From: an uncultured Rhodospirillales bacterium
GTDB lineage: Bacteria > Pseudomonadota > Alphaproteobacteria > Rhodospirillales > UBA2165
NCBI GenBank assembly: GCA_913055735.1
Contig: CAJXKD010000002.1
Location: forward strand, 908,150 to 972,149
DNA: 64,000 nt
Direction: 5' to 3'
Part shown: in pieces, positions 7,807-15,913 of the stretch
How the letters are laid out: every line of letters starts with the position of its first letter
How positions within the stretch are numbered: position 1 is the first letter of the stretch
Position numbers and translations under genes: made by a program
Notes under the pieces: model-generated
Database searches by the model: none
Told to the model about the DNA's origin: nothing
What the model saw: the letters and a program-made list of their open reading frames with translations, nothing else

Positions 7807-10800
7807 CTAGTCACCAAACCAATCGATGACCTGTTCTAGGCGCTCCCTGTCAACTTGGGAAAATTCGGGATGATCGATAAGACGAGCAAAAGCCTCGCGT
7901 GCTTCAAAGTCTAAATTGGTAAATAGCAAACTATCGCTTAGTTCCAGCAATTCTTCGGCCGACAAATCTTCGGTACGAAGAAGGCGCATCAAGATGTCCC
8001 AAGCGTCGTGTACGTGACCACGCTGATACAATATTTCAGCGGCCCGCATAAGAAGCATCGGGTCATCGGAAACCGGATCGATGACGTTGTTAATAAGCTT
8101 GCTTACCTCTGATTTTCTACCAAACTCAGCCACCTCGTCACATGCCTCGAGCCGTTCCCATTGATCAACATCGCTGCTCTCAATAAACGACACCAATGTA
8201 TCGATAGCCTGCTCACCTCGATCAAGGTTGAATAGCGCCTGCGCGGCACCGTTCCAGCCGATCAGATGTTCTACAGCTCTGTCTTTGACTTGCTCGAATA
8301 CCCCTACTCCCAGCTCACGCAGGTGATGCCTGCCCAGCGTTCCCGCTATTTCGAATTTAATATCGGGGGTCAGCGCCTTTTCGTCTGCCAACGCCAGCAA
8401 GGCGTTTCTACCTTCATCTGTCGCTCGCAAATCTAAAAGCGCAGAGGCGACAGAAATACGATCATGCGCAGAAATTTCATCTTCGAGGAAGCGCAACAAC
8501 CTGCTTCGCGCCAACGAACGACAGCCCAACTTAGCAATTTTTTGCGCAGCCCAAATTCGGTAATACGTTGGCATGGTTGAGGTGAGGCTAAAATCAAGAA
8601 GCCATTCGATTCCCTGCGCCAAATTTTCCTTGTTCAATTTGGCGTAAGCCTCGATTGCGTCAATGAAGAAGAAAAAAGAATGATCCTCGTCAGTTAACTC
8701 GCTACGCACCTCTTTGATAAAATTTACAAGAAACTCTTCACCGGCATGCGCCCCCTCCGCGATCCCTATCTCGCGCGCCCGTTTACTGGCGAATTCACTG
8801 TTTTGAGTTTCACTCCGATCTATGTCGACCCCCATCTGCAAGATTAAATCAGCTGGGTCAGAGATATTTTGACCGGTGAATTTTAGCCCAATATGCGCTG
8901 CCAAATCTCGCTTGAGTGAGTAAGGGACAAATTCACTTTTTATCAATAGCCTTACTACAGCCTCATTTGGCTTCCTCTCATTAGCAGACGCCCAGTCATT
9001 GGACAGCTTGGATTCCTCAGATCCAAAATTTGCGGCTAAAATTCTTACGCGGAGTGGCTGAGCATCATCCGCAGCGAATGAAAAAAGTTGGTCAACAAAC
9101 TGTGTCTCCTCTACCCCAAGTTCGATCAGTTGGCCAATCGCCGTACATTTGCATTCAGTCGAACTACTTGGATTTAATAACAACTGCCAAGCCACTTCCT
9201 CCGCCTCTTCCTCGTATGCACGGATGCGAAGATAATTAACCGTCTCGATATGAATTTCCCAAGGCAGACTTTCGTTTTTCCCAATGCACTCTAGGTATTC
9301 CAACTCAACTGGCCAATCCATAAACTCTCCGATTGCATCAGCAAGGTGAAAACCCGAACGCAACTCTTGAATGTTGATTGGCATCATTCCTAGCAAATAC
9401 GACTCGATCTCCTCACATACTGACTCACACAGTGGTATATGAATGAGATCAATTGCTACCGCCTTTGTCGCAACTGTAGCGGATTCAGATCTAAGCAGTT
9501 TAGTCGCGATGCTTTGAATTTCTCGATCATACTTAGTGTGCAGGAATGAATCTGCACCTCGTAGCCACCAATCGGGTGCCTCCGCAAGCAATCGCTGCAA
9601 AGTACCAAACGCTGCATCCAGTTCACCATTCTCAGACAGCCAACGTGTGACGCTAACCAATAACTCTGGTTTGGCTCCGTTATCTGTGGACATATTGAGA
9701 ATTACATCCTTTAGCGTTCCGGTATCACTCCAAACTTCCGGTAAGTCGCCTGAATCAAAATGAGGTAAAATTTCTGCCGCTAATAGATCGGAGTAGTCGC
9801 GCAGCCTAGCGGCACCTTCGTATCCAAGTTCTTCTAGCGCCGCTATCCGATCACCGACGTCAGACAAAGGTGAGGATGCAATTGACTCCAGAATTGATTG
9901 CTCTAGAACCGGATTCGAAATTTGAAGCACTTTAGCTGCAGCGAGCCGGTCTTCTGTAGAATGGAAGGAATTGGTAGCAACAGAGTTGAGCATTTCCTCG
10001 GCATTCTTGTCGCCACGGTCGGCTAGTTTTCGCAGTACGAGCCAGCGCGTAGCGAAAACGCCTTCCAGAGATACGAGCTCCTGAAGCACCTCAGCCACAA
10101 AGGTTGTCTCCCCAAGTTCTTCAGCGAGAGCCAGAAATGCGCTTAGATTTTCACCCGCACGCCAAGCTTCCCTACCCGGTTTTGACGCTTCTTCTATAAC
10201 GGCTTCGCGATTTTCGAAGATGAGGTTCCGCGCTTTATCCTTAAAACCGGTAGCCAGGAGCCTCCGGGCGATCCTCAATTTGTCGTAAAGGCTTGCTTCC
10301 GGACGTTCGAGGAAATCAACCAAATACTGAGAAACGTTCTCGCCGTTTTCTGCGAGGCAATCGAGCGCGCCAATAAGAGACCATAGGTAAAAGTCGTCTG
10401 CTTCCTCAGCTTCTTTCAGCAGAAGCTCGTGGATTAGGTCTACTTTAGCACCGCCGAGCCGAACCAAAATTGCGGCCGCTTCCAGTCTATCTGGATAGTA
10501 TCCCTTCTGGTATTCCACTAAGGAGCGTAGTCCGAACACAGCCTCCTTTCGATATCCAAGGTGGTATAAGTGCTCAAGAGCCTTCAAATGGCTGAGGTCC
10601 AACTCACCGCGACTTCTCGAAATTTCTCTGAGTTCTCTAAGTGCTATTTCATGTTTTCGAGCCATCAATCCAATCAAGTCGACTGGATCATCTTTCGCCA
10701 AGCCACCACCACCGTCCTCCAGAACCTTAACGTATTTCCTGACAACACGCTCAACGATCTCGTTATTGACCGTTTCCACGCCTGCGATTATGCGCGATGC

Positions 10801-12456
10801 GGCAGCGAATCCTTCGTCGCCAAACTCGAACGCCCGTTCAAGTAGCTTGGTAATTGTCTTGCCAGAAACCGCCCACAACTCACCGACAAACTCCAAGGTC
10901 AGCCAACTAACTTTCCCAGGATCGAATTGTGACAAGAAAAACGATGTCTGTGGTTCTTCAGTTTTGGCAATCAAGCGGGCTGCAAAAAAATCGCCAAAAC
11001 TTTGATGAATGAAGGCCCACGATGATCCCGATTGAACGAGCAAACCCGTCGATGCAGCAACAGAGTTAGCAACAAGATTTTGCTCAACCGCAAATAGGCT
11101 TCTGTCATACCAGCCCTCACGTTTACCAAACTCAACCAGCTCTGCTTCGGAAAGGCGATGCCCTTCGGAAGAAGCCACCTGGGCAAACAGGCTCCAAAGG
11201 TCTACCTCGCCCGTCACTTTTGTAGAGAACGATCGTTTGGAGGCGATTCTTTCACGGACGAATTCGTTGAATAGACCGCTTAGGCTTTCTGGAACTCGCC
11301 CCTCATCCTTAAAAATTATAGCGGTCAACGTTAAAAAGAGCGGGACTTCGAAGAAACTTCGGTTCGACATTCCTTCCGTTTCGGTCAAGAACCTTCTGGC
11401 CTCAGAGGCGTTACCAATTATCTTTTGGGCCAATTCGCGCCGTGCCTCTGGGGCAAGGGATTGAACAGCCACACATTCGAATTCACTCCAAACTGGTTCT
11501 CTCTTGGCCCCAATAGGCCGTGTTGACGCGATCAGACGATAGCCTGGGTTGATCCAAAGGCGGTTTAGTGACCGAATAATTTCGTTGCGTCGATCTGCGG
11601 GAAATATTTCGTCAATCCCATCGACAACAACTAGCCATGCGCTTGGGGAATCTGGCGCTCTTACATCGAAAAATCTTTCCGGAATTCGAAAATCTAGATG
11701 ATCCGCGAGTTGGCTGTTCGCACATTCGAATAACTTCCCCTCTAACGCCCCAGTCGCTTTCGCAAACTCAGCTGCAGGAATGTACGCCGGCAGAGGAGAG
11801 CTACTGAAAATCTTCGGGTCTGCCTCCTCTAGCAGTTTCGTGACCCGGTCCAGCACCAATTTTCTTAGGTTTGTTGACTTGCCCATGCCAGCACCACCAA
11901 GAACCAATAGATTCTTTTGTTCTGCGGCACTGATGGCTTCTTCAAGCGAATTGTAGATTCTGAGCCGGGGCGGCGCGGTTCGAGTTGGTCTTTCGAGCGA
12001 TTTAGACTCTGTAACTTGCTGAGAAACATGAACCAGCTCAATATCATGCGCCGGAATATATTCCCCTAGGTTTGGTAGCTGCGAGCACCACGAACTCAGC
12101 GCAAGCAAGTAATCACGGCGATAGACTAAACATTCTAGTTCGCTGCGTGCCTCGTTGTCGCTTCCAAGGATTTGCTCAATATAGTCACGAGTTATCCTTT
12201 CTTTCTCTGCCAACGTAGACGCGTCTTTAAGACGAACAGCTAAATCGTCCTCCAATCCTGAGCGGCGAATTGCCGATACAATCGCATCAAGTGTCGCCCC
12301 AGCAAATCCGACCAATTTCCTCCCGGCTTTTTTTGTGCTGTACTCGATGAGTTGCTGGCGGGCGCTTTCTTCAAAGGAACCAAGCAATTCGGATACATGG
12401 CCCGACCAATCGGGAGCAATTTGGCTCAATTCTCTCAAAAGAGACTGAAAATCCAT
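7807..12456 (-). CDS. NACHT-domain NTPase with long C-terminal alpha-solenoid (STAND family, candidate defence protein)
   Basis: A 1549-residue protein. The first 160 residues are helical with no recognised domain. A NACHT NTPase follows: Walker A GGAGMGKST (187-195), Walker B WLVVVDGIDEI (274-284), an STRP sensor-like motif (311-314) and the FIHQSFGDFFAA helix (482-493) usual at the end of NACHT modules. From about residue 580 to the end there are degenerate helical repeats of HEAT or TPR type, such as RLEAAAILVRLG, the usual form of a ligand-sensing part. No membrane helix, protease or nuclease domain is visible, so the effector would have to lie in the N-terminal helices. The gene is clearly richer in A+T than both neighbours, which suggests recent transfer. 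Bacterial NACHT proteins of this plan are known antiphage genes; that role here is inference. Confidence 0.85.
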   Translation of the reverse strand: MDFQSLLRELSQIAPDWSGHVSELLGSFEESARQQLIEYSTKKAGRKLVGFAGATLDAIVSAIRRSGLEDDLAVRLKDASTLAEKERITRDYIEQILGSDNEARSELECLVYRRDYLLALSSWCSQLPNLGEYIPAHDIELVHVSQQVTESKSLERPTRTAPPRLRIYNSLEEAISAAEQKNLLVLGGAGMGKSTNLRKLVLDRVTKLLEEADPKIFSSSPLPAYIPAAEFAKATGALEGKLFECANSQLADHLDFRIPERFFDVRAPDSPSAWLVVVDGIDEIFPADRRNEIIRSLNRLWINPGYRLIASTRPIGAKREPVWSEFECVAVQSLAPEARRELAQKIIGNASEARRFLTETEGMSNRSFFEVPLFLTLTAIIFKDEGRVPESLSGLFNEFVRERIASKRSFSTKVTGEVDLWSLFAQVASSEGHRLSEAELVEFGKREGWYDRSLFAVEQNLVANSVAASTGLLVQSGSSWAFIHQSFGDFFAARLIAKTEEPQTSFFLSQFDPGKVSWLTLEFVGELWAVSGKTITKLLERAFEFGDEGFAAASRIIAGVETVNNEIVERVVRKYVKVLEDGGGGLAKDDPVDLIGLMARKHEIALRELREISRSRGELDLSHLKALEHLYHLGYRKEAVFGLRSLVEYQKGYYPDRLEAAAILVRLGGAKVDLIHELLLKEAEEADDFYLWSLIGALDCLAENGENVSQYLVDFLERPEASLYDKLRIARRLLATGFKDKARNLIFENREAVIEEASKPGREAWRAGENLSAFLALAEELGETTFVAEVLQELVSLEGVFATRWLVLRKLADRGDKNAEEMLNSVATNSFHSTEDRLAAAKVLQISNPVLEQSILESIASSPLSDVGDRIAALEELGYEGAARLRDYSDLLAAEILPHFDSGDLPEVWSDTGTLKDVILNMSTDNGAKPELLVSVTRWLSENGELDAAFGTLQRLLAEAPDWWLRGADSFLHTKYDREIQSIATKLLRSESATVATKAVAIDLIHIPLCESVCEEIESYLLGMMPINIQELRSGFHLADAIGEFMDWPVELEYLECIGKNESLPWEIHIETVNYLRIRAYEEEAEEVAWQLLLNPSSSTECKCTAIGQLIELGVEETQFVDQLFSFAADDAQPLRVRILAANFGSEESKLSNDWASANERKPNEAVVRLLIKSEFVPYSLKRDLAAHIGLKFTGQNISDPADLILQMGVDIDRSETQNSEFASKRAREIGIAEGAHAGEEFLVNFIKEVRSELTDEDHSFFFFIDAIEAYAKLNKENLAQGIEWLLDFSLTSTMPTYYRIWAAQKIAKLGCRSLARSRLLRFLEDEISAHDRISVASALLDLRATDEGRNALLALADEKALTPDIKFEIAGTLGRHHLRELGVGVFEQVKDRAVEHLIGWNGAAQALFNLDRGEQAIDTLVSFIESSDVDQWERLEACDEVAEFGRKSEVSKLINNVIDPVSDDPMLLMRAAEILYQRGHVHDAWDILMRLLRTEDLSAEELLELSDSLLFTNLDFEAREAFARLIDHPEFSQVDRERLEQVIDWFGD

Positions 12457-12686
12457 TTCTCAATCAGTTGAGTTGCCGCCACTTCAGTCAGTGGTTGTGG
12501 AATTTTAGGCAAATGCCACTGAGTCACAATACCAGACTGCAATCGGCACATTGCTCAAAACAGCTTGGCCGGCGAATGGTAAAAGTTGAAACAAAGAGCG
12601 GCTCTAACTCATTGAATTAGATTCGTTTCTTCTGATAGAGGGGCAGGAATCAAATCTGCGATTCTAGGCTGTCCGTCTAACGGCAC
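12457..12686. other. AT-richer gap holding the NACHT gene promoter
   Basis: These 230 bases between the NACHT gene and the end of the Panacea gene keep the lower G+C of the NACHT gene until about 12665, where high-G+C sequence resumes. This is the right edge of the presumed transferred segment. I found no direct repeat, integrase or tRNA end that would mark an attachment site and no convincing small gene. Confidence 0.5.
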
Positions 12687-13301
12687 CTATTTCGGCGGGC
12701 TGACCTTGCGCGGGCGCCAGGCCTGCACGGCGACGGGCGCGCCGTGTTGCGGCGAGTGCAGGATGCGCGGCTTGACGATCTTTTCCACCGGCGGCGACTC
12801 ATGCGCCTTGCGGAACGACAGGTGCATGGCCTTGAGCGGGATTTCGGTGCGCAGCGCGTAATCGAAGGACGCCTGATAGGCCGGGTTCTTGCGCACCAGC
12901 CGGGTGAGATGCTCCTGCGAATGATGGCCGAAGCGGTTCCAGATGCTTTCCAATAGTTCTTCGACCTCTTCTGGGAGGAACAGATCGGCCTCGAAGTTGG
13001 GCCGCCCCTGGCTCCAGGCGCGGTAGACGGACGGCTCGATGGGCCCGACCTCCTCGGCGACGAAGACGGCGGGCGCGAGCTTGTGGCCGTCATGGGCGAC
13101 GGCGTAATAGGCCTGCGCCAGGAACAGCAGGAACTGCAGCTTCAACGGCGCTAGATATTCGTTGTCGTTGAGCGCCCGGTCGGTGAACCAGAAGGCGACG
13201 TCAAACACCGTCTCCACCGCGGCGGGCTGAACGTGGTTGGGAATCCGGGGCTTTTGAGGTCGGGAGCTGGGCATGGCCTTCCTGGAATGTTCTGAACGCA
13301 T
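12687..13301 (-). CDS. Panacea-domain (SocA-like) protein
   Basis: A 204-residue soluble protein. After a basic, disordered N-terminus, the stretch from about residue 30 (FDVAFWF..., then LKLQFLLFLAQAYYAV and EEVGPIEPSVYRAW) follows the Panacea/SocA fold, seen in adaptor proteins and antitoxins of many two-gene systems. The C-terminal 40 residues are low-complexity and basic. Two starts are possible: ATG 13301, and ATG 13274, which has an AGGA five bases upstream and may be the true one. G+C content is like the chromosomal neighbours and unlike the NACHT gene. No partner toxin is seen beside it, so a host adaptor role is equally possible. Confidence 0.65.
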   Translation of the reverse strand: MRSEHSRKAMPSSRPQKPRIPNHVQPAAVETVFDVAFWFTDRALNDNEYLAPLKLQFLLFLAQAYYAVAHDGHKLAPAVFVAEEVGPIEPSVYRAWSQGRPNFEADLFLPEEVEELLESIWNRFGHHSQEHLTRLVRKNPAYQASFDYALRTEIPLKAMHLSFRKAHESPPVEKIVKPRILHSPQHGAPVAVQAWRPRKVSPPK

Positions 13302-13359
13302 TTAACCCCAAGCTCCCTTAAAATTCCGTTCAGCCCCGAACAGCCGCCTCACGATTAAG

Positions 13360-13376
13360 TGGCCGCCCTGCGGCCA
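13360..13376. promoter_or_regulatory. Palindrome in the Panacea/coxS divergent promoter region
   Basis: TGGCCGC and GCGGCCA form perfect 7-base arms around CCT. The site lies 58 bases upstream of the Panacea gene and 143 bases upstream of coxS, in the only gap between these divergent genes. It could be an operator, but G+C-rich sequence forms such repeats easily by chance. Confidence 0.25.
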
Positions 13377-13519
13377 GGGATGGGCCGCACCCCCCGGAAA
13401 TCCGGCGAAATCGTTTGCTCCGCCGGGGACGTTTTGTAAATATACGCGCCAATCGAAACACACCTTGCCCCCGCAATCGGAGGGACAAGGAGCAAGCACC
13501 GGAAGGACACGAGGGGCGG

Positions 13520-13993
13520 ATGTCTTCATACAGCATTAAAATGACCGTGAACGGGAAGGAAGTGTCTGGGGAGGTCGAAGGCCGGACGCTTTTGGTACAG
13601 TTTCTGCGGGACCATTTGGGCCTGACGGGGACGCATGTTGGCTGCGACACGACCCAGTGCGGGGCGTGCACGGTGCATGTGAACGGCCGGGCGATGAAGT
13701 CGTGCACGCTCTTGGCGGCCCATGCCGACGGCGCGGACGTGACGACCATCGAGGGTCTGGCGGATGGGGATAATTTGCACCCCATGCAGGAAGCCTTCCG
13801 CGAGCATCACGCGCTGCAATGCGGCTTCTGCACGCCGGGGATGGTGATGAGCGCCATCGGCCTGGTGAAGGACAATCCGAAGATGAGCGAGAAGGACGTG
13901 CGCCACGGTCTCGAAGGCAACATCTGCCGCTGCACGGGCTACCACAACATCGTGGAAGCCATTCTCGACGCGCAGACGAAGATGGGGGCTTAA
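13520..13993 (+). CDS. Molybdenum hydroxylase small [2Fe-2S] subunit (CoxS/XdhA-iron-sulfur type)
   Basis: A 157-residue protein with both iron-sulfur clusters of the xanthine dehydrogenase/CO dehydrogenase family. The ferredoxin-like cluster is bound by Cys42, Cys47, Cys50 and Cys62 (CDTTQCGAC...C), and the helical one by Cys101, Cys104, Cys136 and Cys138 (CGFC and CRC). It passes electrons from the molybdenum subunit to the FAD subunit. ATG 13520 follows an AGGGGCGG-type ribosome-binding site. The FAD subunit gene starts three bases after its stop. The molybdenum-binding large subunit normally found in such operons is absent nearby. Confidence 0.93.
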   Translation: MSSYSIKMTVNGKEVSGEVEGRTLLVQFLRDHLGLTGTHVGCDTTQCGACTVHVNGRAMKSCTLLAAHADGADVTTIEGLADGDNLHPMQEAFREHHALQCGFCTPGMVMSAIGLVKDNPKMSEKDVRHGLEGNICRCTGYHNIVEAILDAQTKMGA

Positions 13994-13996
13994 TCC

Positions 13997-14791
13997 ATGT
14001 ACGATTTCACTTATCAGCGGGCCAGTTCCCTCGACGACGCCAAGTCCAAGTTCTCGGGCGCCGACGATGCGCGTTACATGGCGGGCGGCATGACCCTCTT
14101 GCCGGTGCTCAAGCAGCGCCTCGATCAGCCTTCCGATCTGGTCGATCTCGGCTTCCTGGATGACCTCAAGGGGATCAGTGAGGACGGCGGCAACCTCGTC
14201 ATCAAGGCGATGACCGTGCATCACGCGGTCAACACCTCCGACCTCGTAAAGTCCAAGATCCCTGCTTTGGCCCATCTGGCCGGCACCATCGGCGATCCCA
14301 TGGTGCGCAACCGGGGCACCATCGGCGGTTCCTTGGCCAACAACGACCCGGCGGCGAGCTATCCCTCCGCGGTTCTGGCCCTCAATGCCACCATCCACAC
14401 CGATGGCCGCACCATTGCGGCGGATGATTTCTTCACCGGTATGTTCGACACGGCCCTCAACGAAGGCGAGCTGATCACCCAAGTCTCCTTCCCCATCCCC
14501 GAGAAGGCGGGCTATTGCCACTTCCCCAACCCGGCGTCGCGTTATCCCATCGTCGGTGTGTTCGTGGCCAAGACCGCGGACGGGCCCCGGGTGGCCGTCA
14601 CCGGCGCGGGTGCCTGCGTCTTCCAGGTGCCCGAGATGGAGAGCGCCCTGGCGTCGAACTGGTCCCCTGATGCGGTGGCGAACGTCAAATGTTCCGCCGA
14701 CGGGCTCAACGAGGACATCCACGCCAGTCCCGAATACCGCGCCCATCTCATCACCGTCATGGCCAAACGCGCCATCGAAGCGGCGGGCTAA
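13997..14791 (+). CDS. Molybdenum hydroxylase FAD-binding medium subunit (CoxM type)
   Basis: A 264-residue protein of the CoxM family that binds FAD and hands electrons to the acceptor. The two FAD-binding signatures are present: AGGMTLLPVLKQR near residues 29-41 and GDPMVRNRGTIGGSLANNDP near residues 98-117. The C-terminal part matches the CO_deh_flav_C domain. The gene begins three bases after coxS. Its length is slightly short of the usual 280-290 residues. The substrate cannot be told without the large subunit. Confidence 0.92.
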   Translation: MYDFTYQRASSLDDAKSKFSGADDARYMAGGMTLLPVLKQRLDQPSDLVDLGFLDDLKGISEDGGNLVIKAMTVHHAVNTSDLVKSKIPALAHLAGTIGDPMVRNRGTIGGSLANNDPAASYPSAVLALNATIHTDGRTIAADDFFTGMFDTALNEGELITQVSFPIPEKAGYCHFPNPASRYPIVGVFVAKTADGPRVAVTGAGACVFQVPEMESALASNWSPDAVANVKCSADGLNEDIHASPEYRAHLITVMAKRAIEAAG

Positions 14792-14908
14792 CGCGCTACA
14801 AATACTGGCGGTATCCGCTTCAGCGGCCTAGATTAAAGGTCGGGCACCCAATCGGTGCGCGCCGGTCCCAACATGCCCGGCGCAGGAAACATGTGGCGTG
14901 AGGGGCGA

Positions 14909-15913
14909 ATGGGCGAAATCGACGAAGTTCTGGAACAAGCGACGGACTGGTTGTCCTCCGGCAAGAAGGTCGCGCTGGCGACCGTGATCGGTACGTGGGG
15001 CTCGTCGCCCCGTCCCGTCGGCAGCCAGCTCGCCGTAGATGAGAGCGGCGCCTTTGTCGGCTCGGTCTCGGGCGGCTGCATCGAAGGCGCCGTGGTCGGC
15101 GAAGCGTTGCAGACCATCGGCGACGGCAAGCCGCGCACCCTCGATTTCGGCGTGTCCGACGAACAGGCGTGGGAAGTCGGCCTCGCCTGCGGCGGCAATA
15201 TCAAGGTCTATGTCGAGAAAGAACCGGACAAGGCGCCGCTCGACCGTATGCTCGGCGCGCGGCCCGTCGCCACCGTGACCGACCTCGCCACCGGCCAGCG
15301 GTCTTTCGTTACTCTCGATAATGTCGACGGCGATCTCGACCTCGATGACGAGACCGTGGCCCTCGCCCGTCAGGCCATGCGCGACGATGTCAGTAAGGTA
15401 TTCGACGTCGGCGGCAAATCCTTGTTCGTCCGCGTCTTCAATGCACCGTTGCGCATGTTCTGCATCGGTGCGGTACACATCTCCCAGTTCCTGGTGCCCA
15501 TGGCGGCCCTCGCCGGGTTCGACGTGACCGTGGTCGATCCCCGCGAATCCTTCGCCACCTCGGACCGCTTCCCCGGCACGGCGCTGTCGACCGAATGGCC
15601 GGACGACGCCCTCGACGAGTTGAAACCCGATATGCGGACCGCCGTCGTCGCCCTGACCCACGATCCCAAGCTCGACGATCCCGCCCTCGACCGGGCGCTC
15701 AAATCCGATGCCTTCTATATCGGTGCGCTGGGCTCCAAGCGGACGGCGGCAAAACGGGCCGAACGCCTGGAAGACGCAGGCTTCACCGCCGCCGATATCG
15801 ACCGCATCCACGGGCCCATCGGCTTGCGCATCGGCGCGACCTCGCCCGCCGAGATCGCGGTGTCCATCCTGTCGGAAATCGTCGCCGTCAAACACGGCAA
15901 GACGGAGCTTTAA
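14909..15913 (+). CDS. XdhC/CoxI family molybdenum cofactor maturation protein
   Basis: A 334-residue protein of the XdhC/CoxI family, which binds molybdenum cofactor and brings it, sulfurated, to molybdenum hydroxylases. The N-terminal XdhC_CoxI domain shows the VGSVSGGCIEGAVV signature, and the C-terminal Rossmann domain shows AVVALTHDPKLDD and GALGSKRTAAKR. I chose ATG 14909, with GAGGGG five bases upstream and the usual MxEIDEVLE beginning; ATG 14891 and ATG 14855 are also in frame. Its TAA overlaps the next ATG. The neighbours place it in the assembly set for the CoxSM-type enzyme. Confidence 0.9.
   Translation: MGEIDEVLEQATDWLSSGKKVALATVIGTWGSSPRPVGSQLAVDESGAFVGSVSGGCIEGAVVGEALQTIGDGKPRTLDFGVSDEQAWEVGLACGGNIKVYVEKEPDKAPLDRMLGARPVATVTDLATGQRSFVTLDNVDGDLDLDDETVALARQAMRDDVSKVFDVGGKSLFVRVFNAPLRMFCIGAVHISQFLVPMAALAGFDVTVVDPRESFATSDRFPGTALSTEWPDDALDELKPDMRTAVVALTHDPKLDDPALDRALKSDAFYIGALGSKRTAAKRAERLEDAGFTAADIDRIHGPIGLRIGATSPAEIAVSILSEIVAVKHGKTEL

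Noticed and set aside
7762-12686. Insertion-sequence or integrase-type boundaries of the NACHT island
   Set aside because: No transposase, integrase, tRNA end or direct repeat was seen at either edge, so only composition supports transfer.
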